Assembly (NCBI GenBank): GCA_027016055.1
Contig: JALWBF010000119.1
Location: 1 to 8,540 of the forward strand
DNA length: 8,540 nucleotides
DNA from: Archaeoglobaceae archaeon
GTDB taxonomy: Archaea; Halobacteriota; Archaeoglobi; Archaeoglobales; Archaeoglobaceae
Reading direction: 5' to 3'
The notes beneath the pieces were generated by a model. It did no database searches, had not been told where the DNA came from, and was given only the letters and a program-made list of their open reading frames with translations. Shown here in pieces: positions 1 to 5,324 of this stretch. Positions within the stretch are counted from its first letter, which is position 1; the number at the start of each line of letters is the position of its first letter. The translations under genes were made by a program, and so were the position numbers.

Positions 1-559
1 ATTCCCTAAGCCTCAAAACGGCGTTTACTGCTAAATCTATCGCGTTCCTGCCGTATTCTGGCATGGAGCCGTGGGCTGAAGTTCCTCTGAACTCAGCTAT
101 GATTTCGAGCGATCCGTAGTGTATCTTCGCTATCTTAAACGATGTGGGTTCCATGACCACGGCTTTCTTTGGCTTAAAGGATTCGACGAAAACCTTCGAT
201 CCCTTTCCCCCTTCCTCCTCATCGGACAGCAAGGCAATTCCAAATCTGAGCTCTTCGATCTCATCCAAGGCTAAGAGAATTGCCGTAATGCTACCCTTCG
301 TGTCGCACACTCCGGTTCCGTAAGCGTATGTTCCGTCGAAGCTGAAACCCCTTTTTATCGGAACTGTATCGAGATGTGTGATAACCCAAACTTCCGCGGA
401 AGGATTCAGCACGATATTCTTGATACCTTCCTTCTCCATCAAAATAGGATCGTATTCCATTTCGTTAAGCAAGTTCATAAGATAATCGATGAGCTTATCC
501 TCCTTGCCTGAGGGTGATGGAATTTCCACGAGATTCCTCAAAATTTCGAGGACATCCAT
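1..559 (-). CDS. M20-family metallopeptidase / acetyl-amino-acid deacetylase, N-terminal part (cut by window edge)
   Basis: Translating the minus strand from the ATG at 559-557 gives 186 codons without a stop, running off position 1, so the C-terminal part lies outside the window. M20 hallmarks are visible: HxD at H62/D64 in THLDTVP (metal ligand and catalytic Asp), the bridging Asp at D86 in GVCDTKG, an acidic pair at E114/E115 in SDEEEGG (general base and metal ligand), E137 in MEPT (metal ligand), and SAHGSMPEYGRNA at 161-173, the start of the dimerisation/lid domain. The family uses two zinc or cobalt ions to remove acyl groups or hydrolyse peptides in the cytosol. Relatives include ArgE, DapE and LysK, but the substrate cannot be chosen from this fragment. 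It diverges from the GNAT gene with 40 bp between starts. No Shine-Dalgarno is seen; a T/A-rich box 26 bp upstream suggests a leaderless message. Confidence 0.88.
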   Translation of the reverse strand, partial: MDVLEILRNLVEIPSPSGKEDKLIDYLMNLLNEMEYDPILMEKEGIKNIVLNPSAEVWVITHLDTVPIKRGFSFDGTYAYGTGVCDTKGSITAILLALDEIEELRFGIALLSDEEEGGKGSKVFVESFKPKKAVVMEPTSFKIAKIHYGSLEIIAEFRGTSAHGSMPEYGRNAIDLAVNAVLRLRE

Positions 560-564
560 TATCG

Positions 565-592
565 TCAAATTTTAAAAACGAGAATAAAAATG
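565..592. promoter_or_regulatory. Compact divergent promoter region, M20 peptidase / GNAT
   Basis: The 40-bp gap between the starts at 559 (-) and 600 (+) holds two TATA-like boxes. TTTTAAAAA at 570-578 is centred 26 bp before the plus-strand GTG. The A-rich run at 583-590 reads TTTTTATT on the minus strand and is centred about 27 bp before the minus-strand ATG. These are normal distances from an archaeal TATA box to the transcription start, so both messages should begin at or next to the start codon. This is inferred from position and composition only. Confidence 0.5.
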
Positions 593-599
593 TATCTGT

Positions 600-1073
600 G
601 TGCGACTCAGGATCAGAAACGTAACGGGCGAGGATTTGGATGCTTTCGTTGAGATCTACAAGAAGGCTTACGAAGGACTTGAGGAATACGCCTACACTAA
701 GACCAGAGAAATTAAATCTTATTTCAGGTGGTTGATGAACAGAGATAAAGACGGCTTTTTTGTTGCCGAAGTTGATGAAAAACCGGTCGGCTTCGTCGCA
801 TGCGATGCCAACTGGCTCAGCTTTTTTGAGAACGAAGAGGTTGGTGAGATACACGAGATATTCGTTCATCCGAATTGGCAGGGGAAAGGGATAGGCTCGA
901 TACTTCTGCTCAGAGCTTTGGATTATGCAAAAGAGAGGGAAAGAAGGATTGCGGAGCTTTGGGTCGGTGTGGGGAACATAAAAGCAAAGAGGTTCTATAA
1001 AAAGTTTGGATTCGAAGAGAGGGATAGCTGGGGCAGATGGCTGAGGATGGTTAAAAGGATCAATCTCTCTTAG
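600..1073 (+). CDS. GNAT-family N-acetyltransferase
   Basis: This 157-residue protein has the usual length and layout of a single-domain GNAT enzyme, which transfers an acetyl group from acetyl-CoA to an amine. The N-terminal strand-helix unit (residues 1-30) is followed by FFVAEVDEKPVGFVA (53-67). Motif A, EIFVHPNWQGKGIGS at 86-100, contains the Q-x-x-G-x-G-like pyrophosphate loop (Q94, G95, G97, G99). Motif B, with N126 and RFYKKFGFEE at 131-140, matches the conserved 'N..A..FYeK.GF' ending. The acceptor is unknown; RimI-like protein N-terminal acetylation and small-molecule acetylation both fit, and neighbours give no clue. The GTG start at 600 has no Shine-Dalgarno but lies 26 bp after a TATA-like box, as expected for a leaderless archaeal message. 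Its 3' end overlaps the convergent AIM24-family gene by 14 bp. Confidence 0.9.
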   Translation: MRLRIRNVTGEDLDAFVEIYKKAYEGLEEYAYTKTREIKSYFRWLMNRDKDGFFVAEVDEKPVGFVACDANWLSFFENEEVGEIHEIFVHPNWQGKGIGSILLLRALDYAKERERRIAELWVGVGNIKAKRFYKKFGFEERDSWGRWLRMVKRINLS

Positions 1074-1719
1074 GCAACAGGGAGGATATCCAGCCGATGT
1101 ATTCCCCTACAGACCTCGTTTGAATCCAAACCTTTCCTCTTCCTCTGAATTCAGCTACAAGCCCCTCCCCGCTCAGCAGAGTCTCCTTAAGCCCTCCAAC
1201 CCTTCTGACATCGAATTCCAAGCCGTCTTCGAAGGCAACGATATGTCCGGTATCTACGATAAGACTACCATCAACCTCAAGTTCTTCTATTCCGCCGAAG
1301 GAAGCTAGGAAGACATCCCCGTTACCTTCAAGCTTCAGCAAAAACAATCCTTCTCCAGCGAAGAAGGTCTTGGTTCCTCCCCATTTGGTGTCTATCTCAA
1401 TATCGGGTGTGGAAGCTAAGAAGGCTCCACTTTGGGCGAACAGCCTACCATTTATTGGAATACGGATTATATCCCCGTTATACCTCGGAGCCAACCCAAG
1501 CAATCCTTCGCCCCTCGCAACGAACCGATTTATGAAGAAAGTTTCCCCTCCGAGCAGAGCCCTCTTAAGTCCGCCGAAGATTCCCCCTTTAACTTCCGTC
1601 TTGAGTTCGACGTTTTTCATATAAACCATCGCACCAGCTTCCGCCAAAACCTCTTCACCATCCTTAAGCTTCAACTCAAGTAGGCTGTAACTCGGCTTGC
1701 ATATTACTTTATACTCCAT
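1060..1719 (-). CDS. AIM24 / TIGR00266-family protein of unknown biochemical function
   Basis: The 219-residue product matches the AIM24/TIGR00266 family in length and character: it is rich in beta strands and glycine, with no signal peptide or long hydrophobic helix. Recognisable features are the opening YKVICKPSYSLLELKL, then EAGAMVYMKN (27-36), the glycine-rich KGGIFGGLKRALLGGE (44-59), and the later repeats GEGLFLLKLEGNGDVFLASFGG and DTGHIVAFEDGLEFDVRRVGG. Members are beta-barrel-like proteins found in bacteria, archaea and (as AIM24) mitochondria. Their activity is not established, so no function is assigned. The gene is divergent from SRP54 across 84 bp and convergent with the GNAT gene, overlapping it by 14 bp. 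A TTTATATA box on the minus strand lies about 27 bp before the ATG, and no Shine-Dalgarno is present, so the message is probably leaderless. Confidence 0.87.
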   Translation of the reverse strand: MEYKVICKPSYSLLELKLKDGEEVLAEAGAMVYMKNVELKTEVKGGIFGGLKRALLGGETFFINRFVARGEGLLGLAPRYNGDIIRIPINGRLFAQSGAFLASTPDIEIDTKWGGTKTFFAGEGLFLLKLEGNGDVFLASFGGIEELEVDGSLIVDTGHIVAFEDGLEFDVRRVGGLKETLLSGEGLVAEFRGRGKVWIQTRSVGEYIGWISSLLPKRD

Positions 1720-1726
1720 ATTATGC

Positions 1727-1744
1727 TTTTACGTATTTTACGTA
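1727..1744. repeat. Tandem 9-bp repeat TTTTACGTA x2, possible operator
   Basis: TTTTACGTA occurs twice head to tail at 1727-1735 and 1736-1744. Each copy contains the palindrome TACGTA (1730-1735 and 1739-1744), so the two palindromes are 9 bp apart. The repeat covers the stretch between the predicted TATA box and the start codon of the AIM24-family gene and touches the TATA box. A regulator bound here would be expected to block initiation. It may also be chance in an AT-rich spacer. Confidence 0.4.
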
Positions 1745-1779
1745 TATAAAATTATTTACCTTATCCGCAATCGTTATAT
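1743..1779. promoter_or_regulatory. Divergent TATA-like boxes, AIM24-family gene / SRP54
   Basis: TATATAAA at 1743-1750 reads TTTATATA on the minus strand and is centred about 27 bp from the AIM24-family ATG (1719). TTATAT at 1774-1779 is centred about 27 bp from the SRP54 ATG (1804). Each box is correctly placed for a leaderless transcript. No Shine-Dalgarno precedes either start. Confidence 0.5.
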
Positions 1780-1803
1780 CTTAGCTACAAGAACTCTAAG
1801 CGT

Positions 1804-3111
1804 ATGGCATTGGAAGCGCTGAAGGATGTAATCAAGAAGATCACGCGATCGTCCACTATTGACAAGAAGTTCGTTGAGGAAATAGTTAGGGATATTCAGA
1901 GGGCTTTGATTAAAGCTGACGTTAACGTTAGGCACGTTAAGGAGATAACGGATGCCATAAAGAAGAGGGCGTTGAGTGAAGAGATAATACACGGATTGAA
2001 TCCGAGGGAGCACATAATTAAGATCGTTTATGAAGAGCTGATGCGTGGAATCGGTGAAGGACTTGAAATTCCGCTGAAGAAGTCGAAGATAATGCTCGTC
2101 GGATTGCAGGGAAGCGGTAAAACAACCACTGCTGCGAAGTTGGCTAAATACTTCAAAGATAAGGGTTTAAGGACTGCAGTCGTTTGCGCAGACACTTGGC
2201 GTCCGGCAGCTTACGAACAGCTGAAGCAGTTGGCTGAAGCCTACAAGATAGCTTTCTACGGAGAAAAGGAAACTAAGGATGCGGTCGCAATAGTAAGAAA
2301 CGCTCTGCAAAAGCTTAGGGATTACGATATGATCGTAATAGATACTGCCGGAAGGCACGCTCTTGAGAAGGAGCTCATAGATGAGATGATTGAAATAGCT
2401 AAGGTAGCCAATCCCGATTACAAGCTCCTTGTGCTCGATGCCGCTATTGGTCAGTTGGCAAGCAAGCAGGCTAAGGCTTTCCATGAGGCTATAGGTATAG
2501 ACGGCATAATCATAACCAAGTTCGATGGAACCGCTAAGGGAGGTGGAGCCCTTTCGGCGGCAAGAGAAATTGGAATACCGATAGCATTCATCGGAACCGG
2601 AGAAAAGGTCGAGGACTTCGAGCGGTTCGATCCGGCCGGATTCGTATCAAGGTTGTTGGGAATGGGTGACATAAAAGCTCTGCTCGAGAAGATCGAGAGG
2701 GTTACGAGGGAAGAGGAACTCGATCCTGAAGCGTTCTTGAAGGGAACGTTCACTCTGAAAGACATATACAAGCAGATCGAAGCTATGCAGAAGATGGGTC
2801 CGATCAGCAAGATATTCGAGCTCCTTCCGTTCGGTTTAAGCTTGAAGGTCGATGAGAACGTTATGGAGATGACTCAGGAGAAGATGAAGAAGTTCAAGGT
2901 TATAATGGATTCGATGACTGAAGAGGAACTGCTGAATCCGAAGATAATAGACTCTTCAAGGATTAGGAGAATAGCGATAGGCTCCGGAACCACTCCGCAG
3001 GATGTGAAGGAACTGCTGAGATACTACAAGACCATGAAGAACGTTATGAAGAAGATGAAGAAGCTTGAGAAGGGTAGATTGCCATTCAAGTTGCCAAAGT
3101 TAGGGTTCTGA
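1804..3111 (+). CDS. srp54: Signal recognition particle 54 kDa protein (SRP54), GTPase
   Basis: The 435-residue protein is close to the usual archaeal SRP54 length and complete. Residues 1-90 form the helical N domain. The G domain follows: G1 GLQGSGKT (100-107), G2 DTWRPAA (130-136), G3 DTAGR (180-184), G4 TKFDG (238-242) with the SRP-type GTAKGGGALS (242-251), and G5 GTGEK (264-268). The methionine-containing M domain (about 300-435) includes the finger loop LPFGLSLKV (341-349) and the RNA-binding segment SSRIRRIAIGSGTTPQDV (384-401). It ends in a Lys-rich tail. SRP54 binds 7S RNA and signal sequences emerging from the ribosome and docks with FtsY to deliver chains to the membrane. The ATG lies about 27 bp after a TTATAT box, implying a leaderless message. 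Its stop codon overlaps the next start in TGATG, so the downstream P-loop protein is probably made from the same mRNA. Confidence 0.98.
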   Translation: MALEALKDVIKKITRSSTIDKKFVEEIVRDIQRALIKADVNVRHVKEITDAIKKRALSEEIIHGLNPREHIIKIVYEELMRGIGEGLEIPLKKSKIMLVGLQGSGKTTTAAKLAKYFKDKGLRTAVVCADTWRPAAYEQLKQLAEAYKIAFYGEKETKDAVAIVRNALQKLRDYDMIVIDTAGRHALEKELIDEMIEIAKVANPDYKLLVLDAAIGQLASKQAKAFHEAIGIDGIIITKFDGTAKGGGALSAAREIGIPIAFIGTGEKVEDFERFDPAGFVSRLLGMGDIKALLEKIERVTREEELDPEAFLKGTFTLKDIYKQIEAMQKMGPISKIFELLPFGLSLKVDENVMEMTQEKMKKFKVIMDSMTEEELLNPKIIDSSRIRRIAIGSGTTPQDVKELLRYYKTMKNVMKKMKKLEKGRLPFKLPKLGF

Positions 3112-3941
3112 TGAAGATTTTAATCGTCGGACTTCTTCCGTTCGATTCGGGCAAGACGAGCTTGGCTCTCTCGCTTATTACAGAAGCTTTGAGCAGAGGA
3201 ATAGATTTGGGGGTAACGAAGCCCATAACAGCATTTAGCGGTTGGTATCACTGCTCGAGCATAATGAGAAGCATGGAATTCGGGAAGCTCATAGGAGAGG
3301 ACATATACAAACTTCACGTTAAAGCGGAAAGCGGGGATCCGATAGAGCTCGAAAGCCCGGTTGTTCTGATGCACATGCCGCCGGATCCGGAAAGGGTCGA
3401 TTGGCAGAGCACGTTTTACACGGCACTAAATCTGAACGAGCAGATAGTAGCTCTTAGAATAACGAATCCGAATAATACGAACCACTACTACATTTCGGCA
3501 AATTTGGGAAGGCTCACGGAAGCTATGAGAAATTTAGCCTTGAAGCTGATCGAATCGCTCAAGCCCGCTCCCAAGGAGATCAAAGATATCGACGATATTC
3601 TTTTGAACATAGGTGAGCTTGCCGAGGAATGCGTGGAGTTCATATCATCGAGGCACGAGTTCACAATTATAGAATCCTACAACAACGCATCGGCTCCAAC
3701 GCGGGGATCTTTGAAAGCCGATGTAGTTCTGCTCGTGGCTCCGTCCAAAGTTGCGATATACAGCGGAGAAAGATACAGAAAAGCCGTTGAAATCCTACTT
3801 AAGCCTCCTTGGTTGATTTCGAGCGAGGAAGTAGCATCCCTCCTTAAGCCGATCAAAACGGTCGAAATAAAGCCGGCTATAGATGAAGCTTGGGCTGAAG
3901 GATTGCTGGACGAGATAATGAGAATTGCCGGCGATCTATAG
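3111..3941 (+). CDS. Uncharacterised P-loop NTPase, BioD/ParA-like, coupled to SRP54
   Basis: I do not recognise a named function. The 276-residue protein begins with a beta strand and a P-loop, GLLPFDSGKTSLA (7-19). The G14-K15-T16 core is clear, but the first Gly (G7) lies farther away than in the canonical GxxxxGK[ST]. VTKPITAFSGWYH (35-47) resembles the 'KP' substrate loop after the first helix in dethiobiotin synthetase/CobQ-like enzymes. FTIIESYNNASAP (184-196) looks like a Walker B strand with an acidic residue at E188. VVLLVAPSKV (205-214) would be the next strand. Order and spacing suggest the BioD/ParA/SIMIBI side of P-loop proteins, the same superclass as SRP54. No transmembrane helix is seen. 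The ATG shares one base with the SRP54 stop (TGATG) and has no promoter of its own, so translational coupling is likely. The 3' end overlaps the CdhB-ferredoxin gene by 6 bp. Confidence 0.8.
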   Translation: MKILIVGLLPFDSGKTSLALSLITEALSRGIDLGVTKPITAFSGWYHCSSIMRSMEFGKLIGEDIYKLHVKAESGDPIELESPVVLMHMPPDPERVDWQSTFYTALNLNEQIVALRITNPNNTNHYYISANLGRLTEAMRNLALKLIESLKPAPKEIKDIDDILLNIGELAEECVEFISSRHEFTIIESYNNASAPTRGSLKADVVLLVAPSKVAIYSGERYRKAVEILLKPPWLISSEEVASLLKPIKTVEIKPAIDEAWAEGLLDEIMRIAGDL

Positions 3942-4652
3942 ATTGTTCAGTATCTCATCCAACGCTTTGTAGTATATTTCACCGCCCTTACTAAATTCTA
4001 TTGCATCGTAAGGACATGAATCCGCGCAGAAAACGTATTCGCAATCCTTGCAAAATCTCACATCGACCGTAAGCCTTCTTCCGTTCTTAACCATGGACTG
4101 GCATTCTATTGCATTATAAGGGCAGACTATAACGCAGTTTCCGCATCCGATGCAGAGTTCATCCCTAACGATTAAGGCGAAATCCGTAAGACTAAAATCT
4201 GCATTCGGCTGATAGAATTCGTCTATGCTTACCGTAACAATGTTTGAGAAGTGCTTCAATGCTGAGAGCATCCTCGAAAGATAGGCTGGTGTAAATCCCA
4301 TGAACAGTATCAGATCGTATCTTCCCCTTCCATCGAAGCCCTTCCAAGATTCGTCCAAAAGATACTGCATTAAGTAATGAAGGGTTCTCGAAACGAATAT
4401 CGGTTTTACGCCGTTCTCAATTAACGGTTTGCTCGAGGCTCCCGTGGCAATAATGGGAATTCCCTTTTTGTGGAATTTAACGGCATACCGAACCAAATTT
4501 TCGTCTTCAAGTAGCTTTCCGCCGGTAACCAGAATAGGCCTTCTTGCCGATCTTATCAAATCGGCAATAGTCTTCGGCTCAACGACCATTCCCTCTCTGC
4601 ATTGCTTATCGGATATCTCGTGCTTCGGGATATAATACACGGTTTCGAGCAT
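3936..4652 (-). CDS. CdhB-like (CODH/ACS epsilon subunit) domain with a 2[4Fe-4S] ferredoxin module
   Basis: Residues 1-160 of this 238-residue protein follow the archaeal CO dehydrogenase/acetyl-CoA synthase epsilon subunit: TIADLIRSARRPILVTGGKLL (28-48, in two pieces), KKGIPIIATGASSK (62-75), ESWKGFDGRGRYDLILFMG (101-119), LSALKHFSNIVTVSIDEFYQPNADFSL (129-155, in pieces). A ferredoxin segment follows: C167-x2-C170-x2-C173-x3-C177-P, then C201-x2-C204-x4-C209-x3-C213-P, enough for two [4Fe-4S] clusters. The last residues, YYKALDEILNNL, resemble the C-terminal helix of ordinary CdhB, so the ferredoxin appears inserted before it. Normal CdhB is about 170 residues and lies with cdhA; no other cdh gene is here. 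The start was placed at the ATG at 4652-4650 because GGGGAGG (4666-4660) lies 7 bp upstream; a start 20 codons earlier at 4712 lacks this. Likely an electron-transfer or accessory protein; partners unknown. Confidence 0.82.
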   Translation of the reverse strand: MLETVYYIPKHEISDKQCREGMVVEPKTIADLIRSARRPILVTGGKLLEDENLVRYAVKFHKKGIPIIATGASSKPLIENGVKPIFVSRTLHYLMQYLLDESWKGFDGRGRYDLILFMGFTPAYLSRMLSALKHFSNIVTVSIDEFYQPNADFSLTDFALIVRDELCIGCGNCVIVCPYNAIECQSMVKNGRRLTVDVRFCKDCEYVFCADSCPYDAIEFSKGGEIYYKALDEILNNL

Positions 4653-4659
4653 CAGCTTT

Positions 4660-4666
4660 CCTCCCC
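4660..4666 (-). promoter_or_regulatory. Shine-Dalgarno site that fixes the CdhB-ferredoxin start
   Basis: The minus strand reads GGGGAGG here, 7 bp before the ATG at 4652. It supports that ATG over an in-frame upstream start at 4712. It also implies a real 5' leader, unlike most single genes in the window. The AT-rich sequence behind it (about 4667-4700) contains several TATA-like stretches, and I cannot single out the promoter. Confidence 0.65.
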
Positions 4667-4733
4667 TTTTATACAATATAAATATCAAATTTTCTTGATT
4701 AATCGTTGACAAAAATCAAAATAAAAACATTTC

Positions 4734-4739
4734 GGTGAT
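4734..4739 (+). promoter_or_regulatory. Shine-Dalgarno site for Taw3 GTG start
   Basis: GGTGAT matches the archaeal anti-Shine-Dalgarno (complement of AUCACC) and ends 6 bp before the GTG at 4746. It decides this start, since no in-frame ATG lies nearby at the N-terminus. Confidence 0.65.
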
Positions 4740-4745
4740 TTTATT

Positions 4746-5324
4746 GTGTGGTCCGAGTTTAAGAAGAGAAAATTCGAAGGTTATTTAAAAGCGAAGGAGT
4801 GCGGGGAGGTTGACGAGGATATAATCCCGCTTCTCGATCTCATAAACTCGTTCGATTGCTTTGTAACGCTTTCGAGCTGTTCTGAGAGGATAGCCGTTAT
4901 GGATATGCCGGAATTCGGTGATAAGGTGGAATCCGTATTCTTGGGCAAGTGGCACAGCAAAGTCAGCTTTGAAGAGGTTTTGAATGCGATAAAGCTGGGA
5001 AAAAGGATTACTTGGCTTATAATGTTTCCTCCCATCATCCATGTAGCTTGTAGAGATTTGGAGGATGCGGAAAGGCTGATGGTAATAGCGAACAACTCCG
5101 GATTGAGAAGATGCGGACTTATTTCACTTAAACACAGAGTTGTTGAGATAAACACCCTCGAAAGGCTTGAAGCGCCAGTAGCAGTGAACGGAAGGCTTAT
5201 CGTTGGAATGGAGGGTCTTAGGGTTATGGTTGAGTTCGCAAACAAAAAACTTGAGAGAAGTAAGGAGAAGCTTAGGAGATTTTACGACTCCCTTCTAAAG
5301 CTTCGAGGATCTCCAAAACCCTAA
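4746..5324 (+). CDS. taw3: tRNA wybutosine/wyosine-modification protein Taw3 (TYW3 family)
   Basis: The 192-residue protein has TYW3 signatures in order: SSCSERI at 43-49 (family 'SSCSGRI'), VFLGKWH at 64-70, ITWLIMFPPIIHVACRDLEDAERLM at 88-112 (in pieces), and SGLRRCGLISLKHRVVEI at 118-135. TYW3/Taw3 proteins are SAM-dependent methyltransferases that methylate N4 of the tricyclic base at position 37 of tRNA-Phe. In archaea this gives wyosine (imG) or the 72-Da intermediate of the aCP-bearing derivatives. Neither Taw1 nor Taw2 lies in the window. The length fits the archaeal family. Residue 47 is Glu where Gly is common in the SCSG motif. The GTG start at 4746 follows GGTGAT. The 3' end overlaps the convergent protease gene by 53 bp, so the Lys/Arg-rich C-terminal tail (from about residue 175) is encoded opposite the protease's last 16 codons. 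Confidence 0.92.
   Translation: MWSEFKKRKFEGYLKAKECGEVDEDIIPLLDLINSFDCFVTLSSCSERIAVMDMPEFGDKVESVFLGKWHSKVSFEEVLNAIKLGKRITWLIMFPPIIHVACRDLEDAERLMVIANNSGLRRCGLISLKHRVVEINTLERLEAPVAVNGRLIVGMEGLRVMVEFANKKLERSKEKLRRFYDSLLKLRGSPKP

Noticed and set aside
1..559. The incomplete M20 gene as a pseudogene.
   Set aside because: The frame is open to the first base of the window with all motifs intact, so the truncation is only the window edge.
1056..1068. The 13-mer AGGATCAATCTCT recurs at 6182-6194.
   Set aside because: About one such 13-base match is expected by chance in a window this long. Both copies lie within coding sequence with no shared context.
2451..2810. A 119-codon minus-strand frame inside SRP54.
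   Set aside because: It lies opposite the highly conserved GTPase motifs and is explained as a shadow of SRP54 codon use.
4653..4712. A 20-codon N-terminal extension of the CdhB-ferredoxin protein from a start at 4712.
   Set aside because: The extension covers the Shine-Dalgarno GGGGAGG and the AT-rich promoter region, and family proteins start near the internal Met. The ATG at 4652 is better.
4781..5245. A 154-codon minus-strand open frame inside taw3.
   Set aside because: It is antisense to conserved TYW3 motifs, is Ser/Thr-rich, and has no promoter or ribosome site.
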